64,000 bases of DNA from Cherax quadricarinatus (GCF_038502225.1 NC_091307.1:23169288-23233287); one strand, 5' to 3'; shown: positions 1-12,400, counted from the stretch's first letter. The notes: a model not told the origin generated them from the sequence alone. Made by a program: numbers and translations.

Positions 1-387
1 ATCTGAGTATTATATATTATAATTATATTGCAGTCTATCATAATTTTTAAATAATTATCCATAATAATTGTCAAATAATCATATAGTAAGATTAACTTCG
101 TTTTTGTCAAGATTAAACATTAATTTTTTACTGTTAATAGTTCTTGTTTAGTGTTATTGATAATGTACAAGACTCATCAAGTTTTGTGTGTACGTACTAG
201 AAGAGTACTGTACTGATGTACAGGTGTGTACTGATGTACAGGTGTGTACTGATGTACAGGTGTATGCATGTATGGGTTAGTACAAACATCCAATTGATTG
301 TTCCCACGTTCACAACCTTCAAAGAACTCACTAGGAAACCGTCCAGTGCCTGAGTTCCACGATACTATGTGGCCATTATCCATTAGG
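1..387. other. AT-rich stretch without a gene
   Basis: I see no coding region. The only structure is three perfect copies of an 18-bp unit (gtactgatgtacaggtgt) at about 210-263, which translate as a short repeating peptide with no sign of being a gene. Confidence 0.6.
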
Positions 388-408
388 ATAATAATAATAA
401 TAATAATA

Positions 409-450
<42 letters not shown>

Positions 451-459
451 TTTATTATA

Positions 460-514
<55 letters not shown>

Positions 515-560
515 TTTGTGAAGCGCAAACCCCGTGTGGGTCATTCAGCTAAAGGAGGGA
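388..560 (-). repeat. (TAA)n-tailed retroposon fragment
   Basis: A long ATT trinucleotide tract (about 388-512) is followed by a sequence which, read on the minus strand, runs gacccacacggggtttgcgc and then into (TAA)n. The same GGGTTTAGCGCTT-(TAA)n arrangement recurs at several places in this window, for example 633-677, 5841-5896 and 49262-49370. The microsatellite is therefore best read as the 3' tail of a dispersed non-autonomous retroposon, not an independent repeat. Confidence 0.55.
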
Positions 561-632
561 TGGATCCATTAGGATAAATGAACACAAAAATAAGTGCAAT
601 AGAGACAAAATGGATAACGTACGTGGTCCACA

Positions 633-677
633 TTATTATTATAATCAAAAAGAAGCGCTTAGCCACAAGGGCTATAA
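633..677 (-). mobile_element. 5'-truncated (TAA)-tailed retroposon with 12-bp target duplication
   Basis: A 45-bp insert (minus-strand sense: gcttagcc-type end, GCGCTT, then TAATAATAA) is bracketed by a perfect 12-bp direct repeat acgtggtccaca at 621-632 and 678-689. This is the signature of target-primed reverse transcription of a heavily truncated retroposon copy. Confidence 0.7.
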
Positions 678-755
678 ACGTGGTCCACAGAAACACGAAG
701 GGACACCTGATGAGTTAGACTGGGATACAGATGATCTTCATGGAGCCAGACCTCA

Positions 756-910
756 TGTGGAAAATTGCATTTATCTGAATGTAACTAATTATGTACATAA
801 CAGTAAATGATAACAAAGATAATTATTATTTATCAATGTTACATAGACAAGTAGGAATTTGGGACACCTAGGTCGCAAAAAATGTCCCCCTTCGATAGCT
901 ACCACTGTCA
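756..910 (-). repeat. LTR-like direct repeat, 3' copy of BEL/Pao remnant
   Basis: This 155-bp block recurs at 3139-3293 with three mismatches and no indels. On the minus strand it begins TGACAGTGG and ends TTTTCCACA, so it has the TG...CA ends expected of an LTR. It directly abuts the truncated protease fragment at 911. No matching target duplication is seen outside the two copies, and 155 bp is short for a BEL LTR, so the copies may be partial. Confidence 0.5.
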
Positions 911-1677
911 TCATCACTTACACCAGAAGGTGCTAAATTTACATTATGTGAAAGTCTTTCTGTAGCTTTACTAAGCCCTACTGTAGATATTTTCTCTGGA
1001 AGTCTATCTACAATTACTGCATTAACACGTTTTTTCTCATTGCCCAACCTGACAGTTACATAAACAGTGTCATACAATTGAGCTCTTTTATCTGAGAGAA
1101 AACCAGATAATTTTAAAGTTGTGGGATCTCCCATCTGTACTTTCATACCATCAAGACATTTACGTTTTATGAAAGTACAATGGGATCCCTGGTCCAATAA
1201 TGCAGTTACGTTTTTTGATTTATGCCTTTTATCATCAATTTTTACCTGTAATACAGGTAAGGCTACTTCAGCAAAACCATCATTATTAACATTAGCAGCA
1301 ATTTTTACATTAGCTACTGTTGTGTCAGGATTGTCAACACTATCATTATTATCAACATTATCATATAGACCCTTACACATGACTATATGGTGTCTTCCTT
1401 TGTGACATTGATAACAGAAGTTTAATTTGGCATAACAATCCTTTACATTGTGATTACCTAAACATCTGATACATCTGTCAAGTTCCTCCAATCTTTCAAC
1501 TTTATCATTCCATGAATTGTATGCATTGCAATTCTTAGAAAAATGAGTACCCTTGCAGAAAAGACAATCTCTCCTTTCTTTGACTGGTTTCTTATTAACT
1601 GGGCTATTCTTAGGAAGGTACTTATTCTTCTTACTTAGTGGAGAATCATTATTTCTGATTCCTGTTCCTTGATACAA
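911..1677 (-). pseudogene. BEL/Pao retrotransposon Gag-protease fragment
   Basis: The open minus-strand frame carries two or three clustered Cys/His knuckles (CLFCKGTHFSKNC, CIRCLGNHNVKDC, CYQCHKGRHHIVMC), as in BEL/Pao Gag C-termini. About 60 residues downstream comes an aspartic protease start with the motif ALLDQGSHCTF, the form typical of BEL/Pao proteases. The frame runs into the LTR-like block at 910 before the protease is complete, and no reverse transcriptase or integrase follows. The Gag N-terminus lies at 2093-2391 and is separated from this part by a LINE fragment. The copy is dead. Family assignment is from motif form only. Confidence 0.75.
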
Positions 1678-1679
1678 AT

Positions 1680-2092
1680 TCTGGCCACAAAATAGAGCGA
1701 AACACCAACGTCAAAGACCTGGGAGTGATCATGTCGGAGGATCTCACCTTCAAGGACCATAACATTGTATCGATCGCATCTGCTAGAAAAATGACAGGAT
1801 GGATAATGAGAACCTTCAAAACGAGGGATGCCAAGCCCATGATGACACTCTTCAGGTCACTTGTTCTATCTAGGCTGGAATATTGCTGCACACTAACAGC
1901 ACCTTTCAAGGCAGGTGAAATTGCTGACCTAGAAAATGTACAGAGAACCTTCACGGCGCGCATAACGGAGATAAAACACCTCAATTACTGGGAGCGCTTG
2001 AGGTTCCTGAACCTGTATTCCCTGGAACGCAGGAGGGAGAGATACATGATTATATACACCTGGAAAATCCTAGAGGGACTAGTACCAACAGA
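1680..2092 (+). pseudogene. LINE reverse transcriptase C-terminal fragment
   Basis: The plus-strand frame reads VKDLGVIMSEDLTF near 1710, then SRLEYCC and ERRRERYMIIYTWKILEGL. This is the conserved segment after the RT domain of CR1/L2/Jockey-group non-LTR retrotransposons. It sits between two pieces of a minus-strand BEL Gag. Related fragments occur on the minus strand at 53040-53455. Only the C-terminal region is present, with no EN or catalytic RT motifs. Clean target duplications are not visible, so it may have arrived with a deletion of the host element. Confidence 0.65.
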
Positions 2093-2391
2093 ATCTTTTC
2101 CTCTAATTCATAATACTGATTAATCATGAGATCTATTTCAGTCTCATCTACAGAGTTTACTAATAAATCTCCTTCGTATTTGTTGTAATATAATTTGTAT
2201 GAATCATATCTATTACCTAAAGCATCTAAATACAATTTTCAATCATCAGTATTCACAGTTTCTTGATTCATTAATTCCAAACATTTATTATATGCCTTGG
2301 TTACATGACCCTTTCTAGCTTGCAATGATGCTTTCTTTGCTCTATATTCCATATGTTTGTCTTCTATATTAATTTCCTCATTTTCAGCCAT
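2093..2391 (-). pseudogene. BEL/Pao Gag N-terminal fragment
   Basis: The minus-strand ATG at 2391-2389 opens a frame of 50 codons rich in Lys, Glu and Tyr. It is stopped by TGA at 2241-2239 and continues open in the same frame to about 2093 (YLDALGNRYDSYKLYYNKYE). This looks like the helical N-terminus of a BEL/Pao Gag. It is in the same orientation and reading frame as the Gag-protease piece at 911-1677, but most of the central Gag is missing and a LINE fragment occupies the gap. Confidence 0.55.
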
Positions 2392-3138
2392 GATGCAATG
2401 TATTAAATAAAACTTAATAACACTGATTATGTACTAAATTATGCACTTTATAAAGGTAAATAGTACAACTTACCTTTAAATAAATTCTAGCTACTTGAGC
2501 TTAGCAATTACATGTAAAAATTGTAATATAAATTTTAAATACACAATAATAATGTTAGCTAAACTTGAGCTTAGCAATTACACATGTAAGAAATTTATAT
2601 ATAAATTTTAAATGTACATTAATACAAACCTTTAGCCAGCCTTGGCTTATAAAAATTATTATACAAATTAATATAAATCCTTGCCAGAATTTCGCATAGC
2701 AAAATTAATATTATACACATTAATATAATTAGCAACACTTGCCTTATCAATTTCACATACATTGATATAAATCTTGGCCAGAATTATCTTATCAAATTAA
2801 TATTGTAATAATTATAATCCACTACATATTAAGTAAAATTAATATTATACACATTAATATAATTAGCAACACCTGGCTTATCAATTACACATACACTGAT
2901 ATAAATCTTGGCCAGAATTGTCTTATCAAATTAATATTATACAAATTAATATAAACTTAGCCAGACTTGACTTATCAAAATTAATATTGTAATAATTATA
3001 ATCCACAACACATTAAATAAATTTGTGAACTTAACATCCACCTCCTTCTGTCATTTCACATATAATTATTAAGTAATTAACTAATTAATGACTTCACTAA
3101 TTACATCCGGTTCAAGAAGGACCAACGGGCAAATTAAA
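2392..3138 (-). repeat. BEL/Pao leader region with degenerate internal repeats
   Basis: This very AT-rich region has no coding potential. Two pairs of tandem blocks are visible: a unit of about 75-80 bp around gcttagcaattacacatg (2493-2620) and a 134-bp unit starting at 2701 and 2835. Next to the LTR-like block, the minus strand reads ttggtccttcttgaaccgga, which resembles the sequence usually found just inside BEL 5' LTRs. Confidence 0.45.
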
Positions 3139-3293
3139 TGTGGAAAATTGCATTTATCTGAATGTAACTAATTATGTACATAACAGTAAATGATAACAAA
3201 CATAATTATTATTTATCAATGTTACATAGACAAGTAGGAATTTGAGACACCTAGGTCGCAAAAAATGTCCCCCTTCGATACCTACCACTGTCA
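3139..3293 (-). repeat. LTR-like direct repeat, 5' copy of BEL/Pao remnant
   Basis: Near-identical partner of 756-910. For a minus-strand element this is the upstream LTR, followed (at lower coordinates) by the primer-site-like sequence and the Gag start at 2391. Confidence 0.5.
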
Positions 3294-4435
3294 TAACCAC
3301 AAGTTGCTCTGGACCTATTAATTAAATGAAATATACATACACCAGGAATACTGGTAAATATATAAATTTGTGGATTGTATATTAAAAAATGATTATATAT
3401 AAATTCACATATACATAACAGAAGGAAAATATATCTTAATATCACTCACCAATTTGACTGGATATTAAGTTGTATCATACTCAGAAAAACCTCACTAACT
3501 AAATTTATGAAAACACTGGCCAGAATTATACACAAATCTAGAGAGCTTATCTGAGGTTCCTGGAGCTGTCTTGTCCAGTCGTCTGATATCTCAAGTTATG
3601 CAGGAATGCACATCCAACAATTTCGCCTCCTATTTGAGAGGTGTCAGCCCAATTTTAACCTCTAGAGCACGAAAAATTCTTCCCATTATATTAACGTTGT
3701 ATCCAATTCAAAACCAAGATGGCGAGTCTCGTCTGCGCAGACGCAGGCTTTCCGTTTTCTATGACATAAATATTATTAAATACAGTATGGCCATCTATTT
3801 ACATATAAATACTGAATTTCTGGAAAATATATACAGTATTTTCCACACCTCAACAGACGCCGATATTTAGAAATGTTGTCACACAAAAAGTAGGAAATTA
3901 CAGTTTTGCTATTCTCATAATCGAACAAGCATCGCCCAACCCACCAACAGATAGGGTCATTAGAAGATTCACGTAAGGACACAAGAATGAGAAGGCAGTG
4001 CAGCAGACCTGGTGGCCCATGCTAAGCAAGTGCCTCTCTAATTCAACCCTTCTCGCTCACATATTTATCTAACGTATTTTCAAAGCTACTCAAGATTTTT
4101 CACCCAGTTAACCTCACTGCCACTCAGGTACCTTCCTGACTATTAAGGTAATGTCTTCCTATCCACGTGTACATTTGGAGTGAACACGGTCTCATGACTG
4201 CAATGCTTCCAATAAAATGTCCCAGGGTTTGCATTTTGTGTCTTCCAAATGAGCTAGAATACTCCAGTAGGACGATAAGTAGCACTCCACTATGGGTTCA
4301 ATCACTACGGCAGCTTTAAATACTCCAGCATAGTTGGAGCTAATTACGTGGAGACTACCCTTTTGGATGGCATATCACAGTCACTGGACAAAATGTAACC
4401 ACTGAAATATGAAAAAAATAGATGTGTTTCGGTCG
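3294..4435. other. No gene recognised
   Basis: Moderately AT-rich unique-looking sequence. Short open frames (for example 3571-3870) have no recognisable motif or compositional support. A ccaagatggcgag motif near 3715 resembles a YY1-type site, but nothing around it suggests a promoter. Confidence 0.5.
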
Positions 4436-4540
4436 TTTGGCGATCCCAGAATGATAACCCAGGTATCCTATAACCAAACCATACCCCGGCCGGGATTGAA
4501 CCCACGGTCAGAGAGTCTCAAAACTCAAGTCAAGTATCCT
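4436..4540 (-). repeat. tRNA-derived SINE fragment
   Basis: On the minus strand the segment reads gggttcaatcccggccgggg, which contains a B-box-like GGTTCAATCC as in a tRNA T-arm. It is preceded by GTTTTGAGACTCTCTGACCG. The same head sequence appears, rearranged into hairpins, near 26499 and 48007. Confidence 0.55.
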
Positions 4541-4705
4541 ATAACCCCAGCACCCTCTACCTCAACGCACGCAGGAGGCGCAGCAGGTCTTCCTCAAAAT
4601 TCTCAAGAGGAAGAGGAGCTGTAGTTTAACTACCTTAAGAAAACTAGTAGCTATTGCTCAATCTTCCCAAGAGATCCAAGAGCAAAAGGTTTTTTAGCTC
4701 ACTAC

Positions 4706-4832
4706 ACTCAAGAAGGCCAGGAAGCTGTAAATCAACACCCTCAAGAAGGCCAGGAGCTTTAGATCAACACCATCAAGGTGGTCAGGAACTGGAGATCAAC
4801 ACCCTCAAGAAGGCCAGGAACTGCAGATCAAC
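4706..4832 (+). repeat. Four-copy 32-33-bp tandem repeat
   Basis: The unit ctcaagaaggccaggaactg plus agatcaacac is repeated four times with about 10-15% divergence. The frame is open but short, and there is no evidence that it is coding. Confidence 0.65.
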
Positions 4833-4953
4833 AAAGTTAAACATTAAATATACTTATGCAGCAACACACTCAGAGAATCAAGACAACACAATACAAATAA
4901 GGTGTATAATATCGACAAATGTATAAAAGAGACACTAGAGCAACGTGAAGTTA

Positions 4954-4996
4954 CTTTATTGTGGAAACTTTTCGCCCGCTGGGGGTTTTGTCAGTC
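4954..4996 (-). other. Hammerhead-like module
   Basis: The minus strand reads CTGACAAAACCCCCAGCGGG then CGAAAAGTTTCCACAATAAAG. It has a short stem (CCC/GGG), GAAA directly after it, and an AATAAA-containing end. It is one of about nine dispersed copies of this layout. The core base at the position of hammerhead G8 is A, so self-cleavage is doubtful. Confidence 0.4.
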
Positions 4997-5383
4997 AAAT
5001 ACATAGACATAAAGATCAGGGAAAGTATATATTAGCTTGGAGGTCAGGTGTTGTGTAGATGGAGGACATAAACTTCTCAGTGACGTCACCTGACAGCTGT
5101 CTTGATGGCCTGTAATTAATTTGGCCAGAACTTTGAGATTTTAACGCTTATCCCGTTCTGTAGAATTGTATTTAAGATAGATGACCGCAGATCCATAGCA
5201 TCTGCGTTTCATTTAATCTTCTTCCTTGTTGATAAGCCTCGTCTCATTCCACCTTGTCGTAGCTATTCTTGTGAATAACATAGGTAAGATGAATAAGACA
5301 CGTGTACAACACAGGCATTTTTTATGTTGCCTGTATGGCAAGTGAGTTTTTCATTGTTTCTTCCACATATTTCTTCTCATCCT

Positions 5384-5582
5384 CCACCTGGAGTTCATTA
5401 CCTTTGTAAATTGTGAGTTCATTACCTTTGTAAATTGTGAGTTCATTACCTCTGTAACTTGCTCAGCTATCAAAACTTTGGAGTCCAGTCCCTGGACCAA
5501 TTATGTACCTCTGTAATCTTTTGACTACCGCCCACAGGATGGGTATGGGGTGCATAATAAACATATTAAACTAACTAACTCC
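5384..5582 (+). repeat. ACTAACTAACT-tailed retroposon, copy 1
   Basis: Nearly identical to 21561-21762. It has repeated gttcattacctttgtaaatt units, then a conserved block with tccctggacc, then caggatgggtatggggtgca and a terminal (AACT)n tail. A simple-repeat 3' end with a shared right boundary is typical of LINE/SINE 3' ends. Other copies lie at 45890-46020, 56767-56817 and 57520-57640. Confidence 0.6.
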
Positions 5583-5830
5583 GCATGGTATTACGCATAC
5601 CCTGGTTTTGGTTTCCGCAGATTCGCAGGCTTCCTGCTCTGTAGTTTAGTTCTGATTGTAATAATAATAATCCTACACTGTAAATGCATGAAACCTGGGA
5701 ATATTAAAGCAGCCTCGTCTACCAGCACTGCAATTAGGGACTTAGCCAGCAGGAATCCTCCTTTGGGAAGGGTTTTCTGAGCAATAGTTGGAGAGTGCCT
5801 CTTCTGATCGAGTTCACACGTTGGAGTGAT

Positions 5831-5906
5831 TTTGGGCTGTGTGGCTGTATGACCCTTGTAAGGTTAAGCGCTTGTCTTTGATTGTAATAATAATAATTTG
5901 GGCTGT
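5831..5906 (+). mobile_element. Truncated (TAA)-tailed retroposon with 10-bp target duplication
   Basis: The insert 5841-5896 (ending gcgcttgtctttgattgtaa plus TAATAATAA) is flanked by the direct repeat tttgggctgt at 5831-5840 and 5897-5906. It has the same family end as the 633-677 insert, in the opposite orientation. Confidence 0.65.
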
Positions 5907-5982
5907 ATAGGAACCCATTTGCCTATTTCGTTGAAGAAATTGTTAAATTTAAATACGTACTAGGTTTCATGATATAATTTGT

Positions 5983-6116
5983 ATAAGTTTATTCAGGTAC
6001 AGGTACACATAAATACAGTTACGTAAATTATCATATATAGCAGCACATGTGTGGATTACCTAGGATAACCCAAGAAAGTCAGACAAAATGATTTATTTCC
6101 ATTCGAGTCCTTGGTA
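5983..6116 (-). repeat. SINE/LINE 3'-end fragment (CTTA-tail family)
   Basis: On the minus strand this carries the shared family end: AATGGAAATAAATCA, GGTTATCCTAGGTAAT, an AT-rich stretch, CTGTACCTGAATAAACTTA. Homologous copies occur at 47803-47905, 57912-57987, 59895-60033, 61160-61279 and 62475-62606. Confidence 0.65.
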
Positions 6117-6449
6117 TTTCCATTGCGAGCGCCTTATATGATCGACATTCAAACATCTTCAAATCAGGTAAAATGTAAGTGCTGGCGCATTTGGGGGATA
6201 TTGGTCTCTGTGATAAAACTAGGGACTATTTTTCTAATTATCTTTAAAATTTCAAAACAGGAGCATACCTAATGGAAGGCTGGAATTGGTTTTGGGCTGT
6301 GTGAGTGCCAATTTGCTATTTTTATTGTAGAAATTTTGAGTTTTCTTGTGATAACTTCTAAATGCCTCTTCTGGTTAGGTTCAGATCTTCTATGCTGATG
6401 TTTAACCGCTTTAGAAACTTATGCTGCACTCTGTAATAACATTTTGGGT
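6117..6449. other. No gene recognised
   Basis: Unique-looking sequence. The segment near 6290 (ttttgggctgtgtgagtgcc) is a diverged duplicate of the sequence around 5830-5930, showing an older local duplication before the retroposon inserted there. Confidence 0.45.
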
Positions 6450-9400
6450 GAAGTGAGGTAAAGGGGCCTGAGCTGATAGGACACGAGGGATACCTTCAAG
6501 GATCATTGAGGTAGAGAGAGCTAAGCTTATAGGACAAGGGGAATACCTTTCAATGATCATTGAGGCAGAGAGAGCTAAGCTTATAGGACACGGGGAATAC
6601 CTTTCAAGGATCATTGAGGTAGAGAGAGCTAAGCTTATAGGACACGGGGAATACCTTTCAAGGATCATTGAGGTAGAGAGAGCTAAGCTTATAGGACACG
6701 GGGGATACCTTTCAAGGATCATTGAGGTAGAGAGAGCTAAGCTTGTAGGACGCGGGGAATACCTTTCAAGGATCATTGAGGTAGAGAGAGCTAAGCTTAT
6801 AGGACACGGGGGATACCTTTCAAGGATCATTGAGGTAGAGAGAGCTAAGCTTATAGGACACGGGGAATACCTTTCAAGGATCATTGAGGTAGAGAGAGCT
6901 AAGCTTATAGGACACGGGGAATACCTTTCAAGGATCATTGAGGTAGAGAGAGCTAAGCTTATAGGACACGGGGAATACCTTTCAAGGATCATTGAGGTAG
7001 AGAGAGCTAAGCTTATAGGACACGGGAGATACCTTTCAAGGATCATTGAGGTAGAGAGAGCTAAGCTTGTAGGACGCGGGGAATACCTTTCAAGGATCAT
7101 TGAGGTAGAGAGAGCTAAGCTTATAGGACACGGGGGATACCTTTCAAGGATCATTGAGGTAGAGAGAGCTAAGCTTATAGGACACGGGGAATACCTTTCA
7201 AGGATCATTGAGGTAGAGAGAGCTAAGCTTATAGGACACGGGGGATACCTTTCAAGGATCATTGAGGTAGAGAGAGCTAAGCTTATAGGACACGAGGGAT
7301 ACCTTTCAAGGATCATTGAGGTAGAGAGAGCTAAGCTTATAGGACACGAGGAATACCTTTCAAGGATCATTGAGGTAGAGAGAGCTAAGCTTATAGGACA
7401 CGAGGGATACCTTTCAAGGATCATTGAGGTAGAGAGAGCTAAGCTTATAGGACACGGGGGATACCTTTCAAGGATCATTGAGGTAGAGAGAGCTAAGCTT
7501 ATAGGACACGGGGAATACCTTTCAAGGATCATTGAGGTAGAGAGAGCTAAGCTTATAGGACACGAGGGATACCTTTCAAGGATCATTGAGGTAGAGAGAG
7601 CTAAGCTTATAGGACACGAGGAATACCTTTCAAGGATCATTGAGGTAGAGAGAGCTAAGCTTATAGGACACGAGGGATACCTTTCAAGGATCATTGAGGT
7701 AGAGAGAGCTAAGCTTATAGGACACGGGGGATACCTTTCAAGGATCATTGAGGTAGAGAGAGCTAAGCTTATAGGACACGGGGAATACCTTTCAAGGATC
7801 ATTGAGGTAGAGAGAGCTAAGCTTATAGGACACGGGGGATACCTTTCAAGGATCATTGAGGTATAGAGAGCTAAGCTTATAGGACACGGGGGATACCTTT
7901 CAAGGATCATTGAGGTAGAGACAGCTAAGCTTATAGGACACGGGGGATACCTTTCAAGGATCATTGAGGTAGAGAGAGCTAAGCTTATAGGACACGGGGA
8001 ATACCTTTCAAGGATCATTGAGGTAGAGAGAGCTAAGCTTATAGGACACGGGGAATACTTTTCAAGGATCATTGAGGTAGAGAGAGCTAAGCTTATAGGA
8101 CACGGGGGATACCTTTCAAGGATCATTGAGGTAGAGAGAGCTAAGCTTATAGGACACGGGGAATACCTTTCAAGGATCATTGAGATATAGAGAGCTAAGC
8201 TTATAGGACACGGGGGATACCTTTCAAGGATCCTTGAGGTAGAGAGAGCTAAGCTTATAGGACACGGGGGATACCTTTCATGGATCATTGAGGTAGAGAG
8301 AGCTAAGCTTATAGGACACGGGGAATACCTTTCAAGGATCATTGAGGTAGAGAGAGCTAAGCTTATAGGACACGGGGGATACCTTTCAAGGATCATTGAG
8401 GTAGAGAGAGCTAAGCTTATAGGACACGGGGGATACCTTTCAAGGATCATTGAGGTAGAGAGAGCTAAGCTTATAGGACACGGGGGATACCTTTCAAGGA
8501 TCATTGAGGTATAGAGAGCTAAGCTTATAGGACACGGGGGATACCTTTCAAGGATCATTTAGGTAAAGAGAGCTAAGCTTATAGGACACGGGGGATACCT
8601 TTCAAGGATCACTGAGGTAGAGAGAGCTAAGCTTATAGGACACGAGGGATACCTTTCAAGGATCACTGAGGTAGAGAGAGCTAAGCTTATAGGACACGGG
8701 GAATACCTTTCAAGGATCATTGAGATATAGAGAGCTAAGCTTATAGGACACGGGGGATACCTTTCAAGGATCCTTGAGGTAGAGAGAGCTAAGCTTATAG
8801 GACACGGGGGATACCTTTCAAGGATCATTGAGGTAGAGAGAGCTAAGCTTATAGGACACGAGGGATACCTTTCAAGGATCATTGAGGTAGAGAGAGCTAA
8901 GCTTATAGGACACGGGGGATACCTTTCAAGGATCATTGAGGTAGAGAGAGCTAAGCTTATAGGACACGGGGAATACCTTTCAAGGATCATTGAGGTAGAG
9001 AGAGCTAAGCTTATAGGACACGAGGGATACCTTTCAAGGATCATTGAGGTAGAGAGAGCTAAGCTTATAGGACACGAGGAATACCTTTCAAGGATCATTG
9101 AGGTAGAGAGAGCTAAGCTTATAGGACACGAGGGATACCTTTCAAGGATCATTGAGGTAGAGAGAGCTAAGCTTATAGGACACGGGGGATACCTTTCAAG
9201 GATCATTGAGGTAGAGAGAGCTAAGCTTATAGGACACGGGGAATACCTTTCAAGGATCATTGAGGTAGAGAGAGCTAAGCTTATAGGACACGGGGGATAC
9301 CTTTCAAGGATCATTGAGGTATAGAGAGCTAAGCTTATAGGACACGGGGGATACCTTTCAAGGATCATTGAGGTAGAGAGAGCTAAGCTTATAGGACACG

Positions 9401-12400
9401 GGGAATACCTTTCAAGGATCATTGAGATATAGAGAGCTAAGCTTATAGGACACGGGGGATACCTTTCAAGGATCCTTGAGGTAGAGAGAGCTAAGCTTAT
9501 AGGACACGGGGGATACCTTTCATGGATCATTGAGGTAGAGAGAGCTAAGCTTATAGGACACGGGGAATACCTTTCAAGGATCATTGAGGTAGAGAGAGCT
9601 AAGCTTATAGGACACGGGGGATACCTTTCAAGGATCATTGAGGTAGAGAGAGCTAAGCTTATAGGACACGGGGGATACCTTTCAAGGATCATTGAGGTAG
9701 AGAGAGCTAAGCTTATAGGACACGGGGGATACCTTTCAAGGATCATTGAGGTATAGAGAGCTAAGCTTATAGGACACGGGGGATACCTTTCAAGGATCAT
9801 TTAGGTAAAGAGAGCTAAGCTTATAGGACACGGGGGATACCTTTCAAGGATCACTGAGGTAGAGAGAGCTAAGCTTATAGGACACGAGGGATACCTTTCA
9901 AGGATCACTGAGGTAGAGAGAGCTAAGCTTATAGGACACGGGGAATACCTTTCAAGGATCATTGAGATATAGAGAGCTAAGCTTATAGGACACGGGGGAT
10001 ACCTTTCAAGGATCCTTGAGGTAGAGAGAGCTAAGCTTATAGGACACGGGGGATACCTTTCAAGGATCATTGAGGTAGAGAGAGCTAAGCTTATAGGACA
10101 CGAGGGATACCTTTCAAGGATCATTGAGGTAGAGAGAGCTAAGCTTATAGGACACGGGGGATACCTTTCAAGGATCATTGAGGTAGAGAGAGCTAAGCTT
10201 ATAGGACACGGGGAATACCTTTCAAGGATCATTGAGGTAGAGAGAGCTAAGCTTATAGGACACGAGGGATACCTTTCAAGGATCATTGAGGTAGAGAGAG
10301 CTAAGCTTATAGGACACGAGGAATACCTTTCAAGGATCATTGAGGTAGAGAGAGCTAAGCTTATAGGACACGAGGGATACCTTTCAAGGATCATTGAGGT
10401 AGAGAGAGCTAAGCTTATAGGACACGGGGGATACCTTTCAAGGATCATTGAGGTAGAGAGAGCTAAGCTTATAGGACACGGGGAATACCTTTCAAGGATC
10501 ATTGAGGTAGAGAGAGCTAAGCTTATAGGACACGGGGGATACCTTTCAAGGATCATTGAGGTATAGAGAGCTAAGCTTATAGGACACGGGGGATACCTTT
10601 CAAGGATCATTGAGGTAGAGAGAGCTAAGCTTATAGGACACGGGGAATACCTTTCAAGGATCATTGAGATATAGAGAGCTAAGCTTATAGGACACGGGGG
10701 ATACCTTTCAAGGATCCTTGAGGTAGAGAGAGCTAAGCTTATAGGACACGGGGGATACCTTTCATGGATCATTGAGGTAGAGAGAGCTAAGCTTATAGGA
10801 CACGGGGAATACCTTTCAAGGATCATTGAGGTAGAGAGAGCTAAGCTTATAGGACACGGGGGATACCTTTCAAGGATCATTGAGGTAGAGAGAGCTAAGC
10901 TTATAGGATACGGGGGATACCTTTCAAGGATCATTGAGGTAGAGAGAGCTAAGCTTATAGGACACGGGGGATACCTTTCAAGGATCATTGAGGTATAGAG
11001 AGCTAAGCTTATAGGACACGGGGGATACCTTTCAAGGATCATTTAGGTAAAGAGAGCTAAGCTTATAGGACACGGGGGATACCTTTCAAGGATCACTGAG
11101 GTAGAGAGAGCTAAGCTTATAGGACACGAGGGATACCTTTCAAGGATCACTGAGGTAGAGAGAGCTAAGCTTATAGGACACGGGGAATACCTTTCAAGGA
11201 TCATTGAGATATAGAGAGCTAAGCTTATAGGACACGAGGGATACCTTTCAAGGATCCTTGAGGTAGAGAGAGCTAAGCTTATAGGACACGGGGGATACCT
11301 TTCATGGATCATTGAGGTAGAGAGAGCTAAGCTTATAGGACACGGGGAATACCTTTCAAGGATCATTGAGGTAGAGAGAGCTAAGCTTATAGGACACGGG
11401 GGATACCTTTCAAGGATCATTGAGGTAGAGAGAGCTAAGCTTATAGGACACGGGGGATACCTTTCAAGGATCATTGAGGTAGAGAGAGCTAAGCTTATAG
11501 GACACGGGGAATACCTTTCAAGGATCATTGAGGTAGAGAGAGCTAAGCTTATAGGACACGGGGAATACTTTTCAAGGATCATTGAGGTAGAGAGAGCTAA
11601 GCTTATAGGACACGGGGGATACCTTTCAAGGATCATTGAGGTAGAGAGAGCTAAGCTTATAGGACACGGGGAATACCTTTCAAGGATCATTGAGATATAG
11701 ACAGCTAAGCTTATAGGACACGGGGGATACCTTTCAAGGATCCTTGAGGTAGAGAGAGCTAAGCTTATAGGACACGGGGGATACCTTTCATGGATCATTG
11801 AGGTAGAGAGAGCTAAGCTTATAGGACACGGGGAATACCTTTCAAGGATCATTGAGGTAGAGAGAGCTAAGCTTATAGGACACGGGGGATACCTTTCAAG
11901 GATCATTGAGGTAGAGAGAGCTAAGCTTATAGGACACGGGGGATACCTTTCAAGGATCATTGAGGTAGAGAGAGCCAAGCTGATAGGACACGGGGGATAC
12001 CTTTCAAGGATCATTGAGGTATAGAGAGCTAAGCTTATAGGACACGGGGGATACCTTTCAAGGATCATTTAGGTAAAGAGAGCTAAGCTTATAGGACACG
12101 GGGGATACCTTTCAAGGATCACTGAGGTAGAGAGAGCTAAGCTTATAGGACACGAGGGATACCTTTCAAGGATCACTGAGGTAGAGAGAGCTAAGCTTAT
12201 AGGACACGGGGAATACCTTTCAAGGATCATTGAGATATAGAGAGCTAAGCTTATAGGACACGGGGGATACCTTTCAAGGATCCTTGAGGTAGAGAGAGCT
12301 AAGCTTATAGGACACGGGGGATACCTTTCATGGATCATTGAGGTAGAGAGAGCTAAGCTTATAGGACACGGGGAATACCTTTCAAGGATCATTGAGGTAG

